The position numbers were made by a program, and so were the translations under genes. A stretch of 43,696 nucleotides of DNA from an uncultured Acidimicrobiales bacterium (lineage in GTDB: Bacteria; Actinomycetota; Acidimicrobiia; Acidimicrobiales; CALAML01), in assembly GCA_937925845.1 (NCBI GenBank), contig CALAML010000113.1, positions 1-43,696 on the forward strand, in the 5' to 3' direction. A model generated the notes under the pieces. That model saw only the letters and a program-made list of their open reading frames with translations. It was not told where the DNA came from and searched no databases. Shown here one piece after another: positions 32,616-40,646 of the stretch; within the stretch, counting starts at the first letter, position 1; each line of letters begins with the position of its first letter.

Positions 32616-33704
32616 TCAGCCCGCGTTGGCAGTAAGCGTGTGTCCGTAGGGGGTGCGGTCGGCATCGGCTCGAAGGCGGATGCTGTCCTGGTAGCGGCGG
32701 GTGCCGTCGGGGGCGAGGAAGCGCTCCGGCAACTGGTTCCGGAACTGGGTCTGCCCGTTCTGAGAGCCGACGAACTGGCATTCCTTGCGCATCTGGCGGT
32801 TGCACTGCACCAGCCGGTTCATCGAGGTGGTGTCCCAAGCAGCGATGTAATCGGCATGAAGACTCTGGCCCTGGGTGGCGGCCGACGAATCGGACGAGAA
32901 GTACCAGTCGCTGCCCTCATCAACATCGAAGAACACGTTGTAGGACAGCTGTGGGATTCGGTAGGGGTGGCTGACCGGACAATCGTTAGCGGTGCCCGCC
33001 GTGCCCGAGGCGTAAGAAAGGTGGCTGGTGTTGTTGGCGCTCGAGGTGCGGGGCTGCCCGGCGGCGTTGGTGGCCAAACACACCGGGAAGAGGATCCTCA
33101 CCTGCAGCTGACGGTCGCCGGCCGGGCCGGAAAACTGCGATGTGAAGTTCCAGGGTCCGGAGTTCTTCACGTTCTGGTTGGCCAGCATCTCCAAGCCGTT
33201 CGGCATCCGGCTGATCGTGCTGCGGTCAAAGTTCGCGCTGGAGCCGAAGCTCTTGTAATACGAGATCAGCGACTCCGGGAGCACGACCTCGTCGTCGGCG
33301 TTAAACAGCGCCGGCATCCAGTAGGCCGACCGGTTGTTGGTGCCGCCCTCGCACGTGGAGTTGCCCGAGTTCAGCAGCGACGGACCGGTGCTGGAGGCAT
33401 TGGTCTCGGTGTTGCCCCAGTACATATGGAGATGGGCCGCGCCCGGCTCGCCCGGGAACACCACCGGGTCGTCATGGTTGAAGTGCGAGACCGGGCAGTA
33501 GATGCGGGTGCCGTGATCGGCCTCGTCCACCACCGGCGACGAAGTATCCATCTGCGTCGACCGGTCGGTTCCCGAAGTGACCGCCGCCGGACCGCAAGCG
33601 GCGGCGAAGCCGATGATCATGGCCACGATGGCCACAACTCTGGCTCGGCCGGCATGGCCGACTGGATTCGGGTGACGCGGCGACGCGGCTGGATGCATTC
33701 TCAC
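32616..33704 (-). CDS. DUF1996 secreted lipoprotein
   Basis: 362 residues with a signal sequence (about 20-36) and a possible lipobox GFAAAC (Cys37). The DUF1996 domain is clear: HFNHDDPVVFPGEPGAAHLHMYWGN, then NSGNSTCEGGTNNRSAYWMPAL. The His-x-His in HLHMYWGN and paired Cys are conserved features. The family occurs mainly in fungi and actinomycetes, often next to carbohydrate-active domains, and lacks a proven activity. The start chosen is GTG 33704, since GGAGA lies 6 nt upstream; ATG 33698 two codons later is possible. Extending the ORF further upstream would run into a palindromic repeat at 33827, so that is rejected. Confidence 0.88.
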   Translation of the reverse strand: MRMHPAASPRHPNPVGHAGRARVVAIVAMIIGFAAACGPAAVTSGTDRSTQMDTSSPVVDEADHGTRIYCPVSHFNHDDPVVFPGEPGAAHLHMYWGNTETNASSTGPSLLNSGNSTCEGGTNNRSAYWMPALFNADDEVVLPESLISYYKSFGSSANFDRSTISRMPNGLEMLANQNVKNSGPWNFTSQFSGPAGDRQLQVRILFPVCLATNAAGQPRTSSANNTSHLSYASGTAGTANDCPVSHPYRIPQLSYNVFFDVDEGSDWYFSSDSSAATQGQSLHADYIAAWDTTSMNRLVQCNRQMRKECQFVGSQNGQTQFRNQLPERFLAPDGTRRYQDSIRLRADADRTPYGHTLTANAG

Positions 33705-33826
33705 GATGGGTCTCCTCAGCGGTGCGGCAGGCAACACCACAAACCTGGTAGCGCTTACATCGTACGACCACCGAGCGTGTTCGTCTAGAGGGCTTTCCCA
33801 CCGTTTCAGGCCAAAACCAGGGTCCC

Positions 33827-33891
33827 CCCAACCCCGAAATGTCGGAAGAAAACGACAAAGTTTGTCGCATTCTTCCGACATTTCGGTTGGG
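33827..33891. repeat. Nested palindromic element, copy 1
   Basis: Outer arms of 17 bp are perfect (33834-33850 and 33870-33886, CCGAAATGTCGGAAGAA and its complement). An inner palindrome CGACAAA-G-TTTGTCG lies at 33853-33867. Flanks end in CCCAAC (33827) and GTTGGG (to 33891). It begins 20 nt after the stop of the His-rich protein gene and is nearly identical to the copy at 36686. Confidence 0.9.
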
Positions 33892-33911
33892 TTGGTCGGT
33901 AGCTACAGGAG

Positions 33912-35063
33912 TCAGGCGCCCTGGGTGGTGGGCGGCTGCGGGTCGATGTCGAATCGTTCTGCAAGCGAACTTGGTGGCGGCGGAATCTCGGCAGCTTCGG
34001 GGCCAAAGAAGATGGTGTAAGCCTCGCCGTCGTTCTGGAACACGGTGCGGGCCAACCGTCGATCGAAGACCTCGGTCGGCGGGCCATCGACAGCCAATGC
34101 ATTCTCCCAGCGAGCGATACGAAGCACTGCGGCCTCACCGTCACAGCCCACCGCTTCATCAAAGAGAGTGCCGTCAGCCATCTCCAGGCGATCGTCGGTG
34201 AGGTCGGCGCCGATCGCATCCATAAACACCCCCAGGGTGGCTGCGCCCTTGGCGAAGGAATCGCTGTGTGGATGGATGTGAATCAGGTTGTCGGGTCCGC
34301 CTTGCTGATCGGCGTGGGTATGGATCTGGCCGAGAGACCCAGGTCCATCGACCTGGCCGGGAAGGGCTTCACCACATCCGTGGAAGCCGTAGTCGGCATG
34401 CCAATGGTCGCCGAAGGAGACGCCCACCTCCGGATCGAGCTGGCCGCCCTGATCACCTTGGTCGTCAGCACCCTGATCGTCCGGTTCCGGCCGCTCGATC
34501 TCATCGTCAGCCGCCAGGTCGTCGGCAACGCCAGATGAGGAGTCCCCGCGAAGCAGCAGGATCGACCCCACCGCCATCAGCACAAAGGCCAGTAGCCCAA
34601 CGGCGATCAGGCCGATCAGCCAGGCCGGAACGCCCCCCTTGCTCGGAGGTGACGGTGGCGGCATGGGCGGAGGTGACGCCGGTGGTGACGATGGCCATCC
34701 GGCGGCGCCAGGGTGAGCGGCCTCATGGTTGGGATAACTCGGCTCGAAGGCCGGGACTGGCTGAGCGCCGGGAGGATGTTGAGGCGCAGCCGGAAATGGT
34801 GAAGCGGGCTCGTACCCGCCCGGCGGAGTTGCCGGCGGCGGTGAGTCCGGAGGCGACTGCGGAAACGATGCACCCGGGTCGGGATATCCGGAACCGGCGG
34901 TCGGCGGACCGACAGGGGCCGACGGAGGCGGAACGGGCGGAGCCGCCGATGGACCCTGAGGAGCAGGTGGAACGGCGGGAGCGGCATCGCCCGGACGGTC
35001 AAGGGCCGGTTTGTGGTTATCGTCCTCGTCCCAGGGTGGGCGAGGTGGAGTGGGCTCAGTGAT
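33912..35063 (-). CDS. Pro-rich, His-rich single-pass membrane protein with probable ATC start
   Basis: 383 residues if translation begins at ATC 35063, giving (M)TEPTPPRPPWDEDD. The frame is open without a stop up to 35114, and the 133 codons before the first in-frame ATG (34664) contain no ATG, GTG or TTG. Those codons encode a Pro/Ala-rich cytoplasmic segment typical of actinobacterial membrane proteins. GGAGG lies 7 nt before the ATC. One helix (about 146-171, WLIGLIAVGLLAFVLMAVGSILLL) is followed by an acidic linker and an external domain rich in His: GDHWHADYGFHGCG, IHTHAD and LIHIHPHS. Two Cys are present. Metal binding is plausible, but no named family is recognised. A sequencing error or mutated ATG is the main alternative. 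Confidence 0.75.
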   Translation of the reverse strand: MTEPTPPRPPWDEDDNHKPALDRPGDAAPAVPPAPQGPSAAPPVPPPSAPVGPPTAGSGYPDPGASFPQSPPDSPPPATPPGGYEPASPFPAAPQHPPGAQPVPAFEPSYPNHEAAHPGAAGWPSSPPASPPPMPPPSPPSKGGVPAWLIGLIAVGLLAFVLMAVGSILLLRGDSSSGVADDLAADDEIERPEPDDQGADDQGDQGGQLDPEVGVSFGDHWHADYGFHGCGEALPGQVDGPGSLGQIHTHADQQGGPDNLIHIHPHSDSFAKGAATLGVFMDAIGADLTDDRLEMADGTLFDEAVGCDGEAAVLRIARWENALAVDGPPTEVFDRRLARTVFQNDGEAYTIFFGPEAAEIPPPPSSLAERFDIDPQPPTTQGA

Positions 35064-35258
35064 GTCACTACCTCCATCGAAGGGCCTTGAGATCGCGCTA
35101 CGTGCGCCACCGGATCAGCTCCATCAACGGTAGTGGCCACCAGCGGTCGACAACGGCCAGCCCAACTCCACCTCGGAGTCTCCGGTGACAGCTCCCGCTC
35201 GATGTGATTGTTGGTTGTTCCCACGCGACTGCCATTCAGGATGATCGCAAGGCCACAG

Positions 35259-36659
35259 TTACTCGCCATCGCTGGGGTCCACCACTCGACCGAGGAAGAG
35301 GGGCAGACCGGTCGACACCTCGCGAAGGGCGATCAGGAACGGTCTATCGATCTCCAGCTCGACAACATCGTCCGGCGCCGATGTTGCTTCGCCGAGCACC
35401 GCAGTGGCCGCGGCTGCTTCGGTGCCGTCCTCGTCGACGGCGATGAAGGCTTCATGGATAACGTCTTTCACGAACAGATTGGCTCGTGTCGTGATCCCCG
35501 AGAAGTCGGCTGCAGCTTCATCAAAGGCGGTGGGCATGCCCATCTCCGAGAGCGCCGCCGGGAGTGAAGCTTGCCGCCGAAACGAAAAGCGGGGCATCCC
35601 CAGCGTGACTCGCGGCCGTCGGGTACCGGCATCCACCGCTGCAAAGAGCTCGGCGGAAAGTGATGCTTCCACCTCGTCGAAGCGTCCAGAGTCAGGAACC
35701 AGCACCGTCAGCGCCAGATCGCCACCGGGATAGGGCAGGATCACCGCCGCCCATCCATCGCCTTCGTTGTAGGCGAGGGTGGCGCCGAGCTGCATCATCG
35801 CCACGTCGACCACACTGCCGTCGATCCGGGTAAAGGGTCGGTCGGTGGTGGCGTCCTTGGAAAACTGATTGGCCCACGGCGCCTTGAAGTAGATGGCGTT
35901 GGTGAGCACTAAGGCGGTGTCGGGGCTGAGGCCCCCCGGTGCCAACAGCTCAGGAATCTTGCTGTTGGTTTCGCCCGACACCCACTCGTTGATCGTGAGC
36001 CGGGCTTCTTCGGTCTTGTTGTCGAAGTCGAGGGCGTGCATGCCGGCGCCATATTGAGTTGCCAAGAGATCGAGAAAGTCGGCCTCAAACTCCAGACCAA
36101 GCTGGCCCCACAGCCGGTTCACGACCGACAGGGCCACGTCGACCTCTTCCCCCAAGTGCTGACGCGGTCCGGCAAGGGACTCGAGTTGCTGATCCAGTGC
36201 GTTCCAGGCCTCGTGGGGCATGGACAGATCGTCGAAACGCAGCACCGCATCCATCTCAGCGGCGGTCTCCCCGGCGGCACCAGCACGCGTCATGGCCAAG
36301 GCAATAGCCACGCTCACCGGCGACAACAGATGGTTGCCGGGTTCAGCAGCGGTGGCCGCGTACAGGTCGAACCCGAAACTGGTGGTGGCTTCGGCCATCA
36401 CCCCAGCCAGGGTCGGGTCCGCGGCGACTCGAGTCAGCGTGGAGAAAGCCTCGCTCGGGCCCTCCGCGGGCGGTGGGGTCGGAGCAGCGGAACCATCGTC
36501 CGAGCCGGGCGCGGGGTTCGCCGAAGAACCACTCGGATCCGAGTCACCGCACGAGCTGAGCAACAAGGCTCCAAGCGCAGCGAGACCAAGCGAGAGTGCC
36601 TGGCGGCGGTCGAGTACATCGAGAGACGGTTGGGGATCAGCGGAGGGGCTCATGCTCAT
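35259..36659 (-). CDS. Lipoprotein serpin (serine protease inhibitor)
   Basis: 466 residues. The signal region (RRQALSLGLAALGALLLSSC) ends in a lipobox with Cys37; a Ser/Pro-rich tether leads to a full serpin domain (about 85-460). Serpin blocks are visible: NHLLSPVSVAIALAMTRAGAAGET, TNAIYFKAPWANQF and the breach/shutter region. The hinge EDGTEAAAATAV (Gly412 = P15, Thr413 = P14) matches the inhibitory consensus, so it should trap proteases. Aligned with antitrypsin, P1-P1' falls at Thr-Ser in GEATSAPDD, which would suit enzymes preferring small residues. The C-terminal FLIALREVSTGLPLFLGRVVDP is conserved. Likely displayed on the cell surface. ATG 36659 is used; ATG 36653 is possible. Confidence 0.92.
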   Translation of the reverse strand: MSMSPSADPQPSLDVLDRRQALSLGLAALGALLLSSCGDSDPSGSSANPAPGSDDGSAAPTPPPAEGPSEAFSTLTRVAADPTLAGVMAEATTSFGFDLYAATAAEPGNHLLSPVSVAIALAMTRAGAAGETAAEMDAVLRFDDLSMPHEAWNALDQQLESLAGPRQHLGEEVDVALSVVNRLWGQLGLEFEADFLDLLATQYGAGMHALDFDNKTEEARLTINEWVSGETNSKIPELLAPGGLSPDTALVLTNAIYFKAPWANQFSKDATTDRPFTRIDGSVVDVAMMQLGATLAYNEGDGWAAVILPYPGGDLALTVLVPDSGRFDEVEASLSAELFAAVDAGTRRPRVTLGMPRFSFRRQASLPAALSEMGMPTAFDEAAADFSGITTRANLFVKDVIHEAFIAVDEDGTEAAAATAVLGEATSAPDDVVELEIDRPFLIALREVSTGLPLFLGRVVDPSDGE

Positions 36660-36685
36660 GTGACGCACAACCCAGGCCGCCGGTT

Positions 36686-36756
36686 CCCAACACCCCGAAA
36701 TGTCGGAAGAAACGACAAAGTTTGTCGCCCTTTTCCGACATTTCGGGCTCGTTGGG
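36686..36756. repeat. Nested palindromic element, copy 2
   Basis: Outer arms of 15 bp are perfect (36694-36708 and 36733-36747). The inner palindrome CGACAAA-G-TTTGTCG is identical to copy 1 (36713-36727). Flanks again end in CCCAAC and GTTGGG. It begins 15 nt after the amidohydrolase stop and lies just upstream of the serpin start. Confidence 0.9.
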
Positions 36757-36771
36757 TTTGCTGGGCTTGGG

Positions 36772-38463
36772 CTAGCGGTTGAACTCTCGGATGACAGTGC
36801 CGGCCCTGGTGCCGGTGTGTTGGCCCGCTTCCACGGTGACCTCGCCGTTGACGATGGTGGCGGCGTAGCCGTCGGACTTCACGATGAAGCGACCCTTGTC
36901 GTTGGGGAAATCATGCACGTACTCCGGGTAGCGCGGTGCCAGGCCATCGACATCAAACACGTTGATATCGGCGAACCATCCCTTCTGCAGCTGACCCCGT
37001 TCCTTGAGCCGGAGTACCTCGGCCGGCATAGAGGTGAGCCGACGCACCGCTTCGCTCACCGAGAAGGCGCCGCGGTCGCGGGCCCAGTGAGCGAGGAAGA
37101 AGGTGGGGGTGTCGGCGTCACAGATCTGGCCGACATGGGCACCGGCATCGCCAAGACCGGGCACAACGTGGGGCAGCTGCATGTAGTCGGCCAGGCCCTC
37201 GGTGTTGCGGTTGAAGAACCACACGTTAAACAGCTCGCGACCCTCGCTGGCCATCAACCGATCCATCAGATGTTCAACCGGATGCTGGTTGGCCGCTTCG
37301 GCCAGGGCGGCCAGCGACCCCTCAAGGGCGCCCTCAACCTGATAGTTCGGGGTGCCATCGGCCGGGTTGCCGAGTGGATGGATGTGGGCCGGGTCGTACC
37401 AGGTGCCCTTCTCCACCCCCTCTTCGAGCAACTCGGCCCGAGTGGCGTCGTCCTGGATGGCTTCCCACCGCGCCTGCTGGTTGGGCAGTTCAGCGAGGCG
37501 GCCCCAGGCCGGGCTCATCACCGGCATCATCTGAGCCAAACCAACCAACACCCCACCGGGTCGGGTCTGGACCAACGAGTTGATAGTGCGACCCTTGGCC
37601 TGCTGAGCCTCAAACCAGGCACCCTGACGGGCCGCCATCTCCGGACCGGCATCGCCGACCCCGCCGCTGAACAGCACATCCACACCGGTGTCGGCGGCCG
37701 ACTCCAACAGGTCGAACTCCGAAGCGGTCTTGGTAAAGAAGTCGAACACCCCCTGGAACAACCCGCCACCGGCCTCGGCCATGGCCTTACAGATGGCGAT
37801 GTACTCATCCTTGGGGGCATGGGTTCCGGGCACGTGGCGACCGTCGGGCACCTTGTGCAACAGGATGCGCGAGGTGGAAAAGCCGACGGCGCCATCGTTG
37901 ATGGCCTCGGCCGCCAGCTCCGCCATCTCGGCCATCTCGGCTTCGGTGGCGGCCTCGTCGGTGAGCGAACGCTCCCCCATCACGTGGTAGCGGGTGGCGC
38001 ATTGGCCCATCAGCCCCACCATGTTCAGCCCAGGCCGCAACTCGGTGACGGCGTCGAGATACTCGCCGTAGGTGGTCCAGCTCCAGGGCAGGCCACCCAT
38101 GATGGCCTCGCGAGGGATGTCCTCAACCGACTCCATCATCTCGGCCAGATACTCGCGATTCTCGGGAGCGACCGGGGCAAAGGTGACGCCGCAGTTGCCC
38201 ATCAGCACGGTGGTGACGCCGTGCCAGCAGCTCGAGGTAAGCATCGGATCCCAGCCCACCTGGGCATCGAGATGGGTGTGGAGATCCACAAAGCCCGGCG
38301 TTACAAACTTGCCGACGGCATCGACCTCCCGTTTGGCTTCGGCTCCGTTGAGGTCGCCGATCTCGGTGATGCGATCACCGTCGATGGCCACATCGCCGGC
38401 CACCCCGTCGGCGCCGGTGCCGTCGAGCACCGTGCCCCCTCGAATGATCAGATCATGAGCCAT
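36772..38463 (-). CDS. Amidohydrolase, D-aminoacylase/N-acyl-D-amino-acid deacylase type
   Basis: 563 residues, cytoplasmic TIM-barrel metal hydrolase. The metal motif is HTHLD with His62, His64 and Asp66 (VDLHTHLDAQ). It is followed by WHGVTTVLMGNCGVTFAP, a block typical of COG3653 D-aminoacylases, where the Cys can be a zinc ligand. GLGDAGAHVGQICD near residue 455 carries the conserved Asp and His. The N-terminal DLIIRGGTVLDGTG is the usual amidohydrolase beta strand start. Enzymes of this type remove acyl groups from D-amino acids or open related amides; the substrate cannot be fixed. ATG 38463 has GGGGAG 7 nt upstream, so this is a leadered gene. Confidence 0.9.
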   Translation of the reverse strand: MAHDLIIRGGTVLDGTGADGVAGDVAIDGDRITEIGDLNGAEAKREVDAVGKFVTPGFVDLHTHLDAQVGWDPMLTSSCWHGVTTVLMGNCGVTFAPVAPENREYLAEMMESVEDIPREAIMGGLPWSWTTYGEYLDAVTELRPGLNMVGLMGQCATRYHVMGERSLTDEAATEAEMAEMAELAAEAINDGAVGFSTSRILLHKVPDGRHVPGTHAPKDEYIAICKAMAEAGGGLFQGVFDFFTKTASEFDLLESAADTGVDVLFSGGVGDAGPEMAARQGAWFEAQQAKGRTINSLVQTRPGGVLVGLAQMMPVMSPAWGRLAELPNQQARWEAIQDDATRAELLEEGVEKGTWYDPAHIHPLGNPADGTPNYQVEGALEGSLAALAEAANQHPVEHLMDRLMASEGRELFNVWFFNRNTEGLADYMQLPHVVPGLGDAGAHVGQICDADTPTFFLAHWARDRGAFSVSEAVRRLTSMPAEVLRLKERGQLQKGWFADINVFDVDGLAPRYPEYVHDFPNDKGRFIVKSDGYAATIVNGEVTVEAGQHTGTRAGTVIREFNR

Positions 38464-38602
38464 AGCTGAACTCCCCAGGTCGCTTGCCGAATCGTCACCT
38501 GAAGCCGAGCGTACCGGTGCCGAGCCCAGCCATGTCGACTCAAGCTCGGTCGACCCGACCTGGCCCACAAGCATGATCGACACCACCCAAGACGCGGTTG
38601 GG

Positions 38603-38645
38603 CCCCGGGCTCCACCACTCGGGGAGAGAGTGGTGAAGTCCGGGG
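38603..38645 (-). terminator. Terminator-like hairpin after the SGNH hydrolase gene
   Basis: Inner perfect 8-bp stem CACCACTC/GAGTGGTG (38613-38620, 38628-38635) with a 7-nt loop; outer CCCCGG/CCGGGG (38603-38608, 38640-38645). It is inside the 250-bp gap between the SGNH gene and the amidohydrolase. The rest of the gap shows nothing else I can support. Confidence 0.55.
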
Positions 38646-38713
38646 CTGCTCCGGGAGAGCTCGCCGGCCGAAGGCGACCGGCCCTTAGCCTCTGGCTGGT
38701 ACTGGCTAGGCGG

Positions 38714-40417
38714 CTAGGCGCCGGCTCCCACGCCAATGACGTTTACGTTGCCGTTGTTGCCGCTGCACCGAACCATGCGGGCGTTGCCCGAATAGGTCGC
38801 GGCACCGGCCAGGCAGTCACCGAGTACGGCGTGGCCGGCCTCGTTCGGGTGACCCGACTCCTGGCACAGACCCCAGTGCTTGCCACAGGGCTGAGCCAAG
38901 CCGAGGTAGGTGGGGATGAAGTTCAGGTTGTCGTTGCGGGGCCAGGTGCGCTGGATCTGATGGGCGCCGTTGCGGAACCACACCGGGTTCGAGAACTTGC
39001 CGACCGGACCGCTGTTGTCTTCGCATAGCAGCCCACCGGCAAACGCCTGGCGCACATCCATCATCAAAATGTCGCTGCCGGGATGGGCGCTGCGCACCCG
39101 GTTGGCGGCCCGCACCACTGCGGTGTGCAGCGAGTTGGTCACCGTGACCGCAGTGGTGAGCGACCGCTCATGCAGCGGACAGCCGTTGGCGTAGCGCTCA
39201 CGCGCCAGCCCCTTGAAGCTGCCGTCGGTATCGGTCTTTTGAGTCCCGAAGGGTCCACCGCTGGTCTCGGAGCGCAACGCCGCGGGCAGCGTCGTTGCGA
39301 ACGGGTTGGTGTAGTTCTGCATCACGATGCGGTACTCGCCCGGGGCGTAACCCTCTTCGGCCATGGCGTCGATCACCGCGCTGACCGCAGTGGAGATGTC
39401 TTCGCTGGTTTCGTCCCACTCGGCTGCCGTCGGCATGTCGCTGTTGCGGCAACCATGGCGGTTGGCGATCTGTTGGACCTCGGTCATGTCGAGCTTGTCG
39501 TCGCCGATGATGCCCGATGCCGCCAGCAGGGAGATTTGGGCTTCACCGATCGAGTCGGCAGCGTCGATCATGAAAGCGAGGTGACACTTGCCGAGGATAC
39601 TGCCGAAGGTGGCCCTGGCAGTATTTGCGCCAAGACCGATCATGATCACGTCTACATCGTTTCGCTGGGCGGCGGTCCGAAGCATCTCGATTTGGGCCGC
39701 TCGACCGTCCCGGGTCAGCGAGTTAAAGACCACGTCATACGGTGAGCCGCCGGAGCAGGCCAGCTGCCGCTTACGTTCGATGCCGGGGATATCGGCGGCA
39801 AAGATCGACGAGTTCCGGCTGCGATGACAGAAGTAGTCGTGGTTCTGGTTCGAGGGCCCATTCGTGGCTGGGCTACCCGCGGCCGGGTTGCGGTACCGGT
39901 AGCCGGGGAACGTGGTCAGGTAGTCGTTGAAGCCGTCGCCGACAATGAAGTCCTCGGCGCCTTCGCCACTCACGTAGCTGTCGCCCATGGCCACTGCCAT
40001 GTCTGGGCGCTGCGTCCGGGACCGCTCACCGGTGAGCTGGGCCGGCGTTAGCGTCCCGGGTACCCGCGTGGCTGGGATGGTGATGCCTGGCTTGGCCGGA
40101 ATCGTGACCCGTGGCGGGTTGGTTGGGCGGGTTACCGGGGTGCCGGGCTTACGGGCGGTGACCGGAGTGCCGGGGTTGCGGACCGCAGTTGCCGGCGTGG
40201 CTGGCTTGCGAACTGCGGTCGCGGGGGTGGCCTGCGGGCGAGCGGTGTTTGGGGTGCGGTTTGGTTGGGCTGACACCGCCGGCACCGTCAGCACGGCCAA
40301 CAGAAGTCCGACAGCAAGGATGGCAATCGATCGATGCCACCTGACCGGAGAGGCTGAGGTGGCGGCCGAGGCTGGGCGGGGCCGGCCGGGCGTTCGGGCG
40401 CGGCGGGGTTGGAGCAT
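38714..40417 (-). CDS. Secreted SGNH/GDSL hydrolase with Pro/Thr/Val repeat linker
   Basis: 567 residues. The signal peptide core (about 31-48, IAILAVGLLLAVLTVPAVSA) is followed by a linker of short repeats (TPATAVRKPATPATAVRNP, GTPVTARKPGTPVTR; about 60-105). The SGNH domain has block I GDSYVSGEG with nucleophile Ser147, block III in GLGANTA, and the catalytic Asp/His region SGHPNEAGH near 530. Several Cys (CHRSR, LACSGG, GCRNSD, CPLH, CEDN, CGKHWGLC) suggest disulfides. It resembles actinobacterial secreted lipases or esterases. The substrate is unknown. ATG 40417 has GGGA about 7 nt upstream and a long leader of at least 100 nt is possible. Confidence 0.88.
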   Translation of the reverse strand: MLQPRRARTPGRPRPASAATSASPVRWHRSIAILAVGLLLAVLTVPAVSAQPNRTPNTARPQATPATAVRKPATPATAVRNPGTPVTARKPGTPVTRPTNPPRVTIPAKPGITIPATRVPGTLTPAQLTGERSRTQRPDMAVAMGDSYVSGEGAEDFIVGDGFNDYLTTFPGYRYRNPAAGSPATNGPSNQNHDYFCHRSRNSSIFAADIPGIERKRQLACSGGSPYDVVFNSLTRDGRAAQIEMLRTAAQRNDVDVIMIGLGANTARATFGSILGKCHLAFMIDAADSIGEAQISLLAASGIIGDDKLDMTEVQQIANRHGCRNSDMPTAAEWDETSEDISTAVSAVIDAMAEEGYAPGEYRIVMQNYTNPFATTLPAALRSETSGGPFGTQKTDTDGSFKGLARERYANGCPLHERSLTTAVTVTNSLHTAVVRAANRVRSAHPGSDILMMDVRQAFAGGLLCEDNSGPVGKFSNPVWFRNGAHQIQRTWPRNDNLNFIPTYLGLAQPCGKHWGLCQESGHPNEAGHAVLGDCLAGAATYSGNARMVRCSGNNGNVNVIGVGAGA

Positions 40418-40496
40418 GGTTCTTCCCTTCGATTGGTTGTGCGGCAGGCACAGGGCAGGGCGACGCGGAATGCGATCGCCCGGCGACGTCGGACAT

Positions 40497-40516
40497 CGGC
40501 CGAGCGCCACCGGCCG
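40497..40516. other. Hairpin in the leader region of the SGNH gene
   Basis: CGGCCG arms with an 8-nt loop, about 85 nt upstream of the SGNH start. TAGCGT on the minus strand just upstream (near 40525) is a possible -10. No known riboswitch consensus is recognised in the 229-bp gap. Confidence 0.3.
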
Positions 40517-40646
40517 ACACGCTAGGAGGGCACCGTTACCCAGCGATTATTCGCAGCCCAATTTTCTCTCGGGCTCGGCTCAGTCGGTGTTGGCAGTGCA
40601 TTCTGCTGTTGACAACGGCAGTCGATGTTGCGAGCGCCGACCGGGG

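Noticed and set aside
33705-33881. N-terminal extension of the DUF1996 gene to 33881
   Set aside because: It would start in the palindromic repeat and precede a good signal peptide; GTG 33704 has a proper ribosome binding site.
34616-35269. 217-codon minus frame beginning near 35269
   Set aside because: It overlaps the Pro-rich segment in another frame, yields an Arg/His-rich product and lacks the conserved-looking membrane protein continuation.
36700-38469. 589-codon plus-strand open frame opposite the amidohydrolase
   Set aside because: It begins inside the palindromic element and mirrors a clear metal hydrolase gene. The product is low-complexity.
40418-40646. Cyclic-di-AMP riboswitch upstream of the SGNH hydrolase
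   Set aside because: A long leader before a secreted protein invites it, but I could not find the conserved core of that riboswitch.
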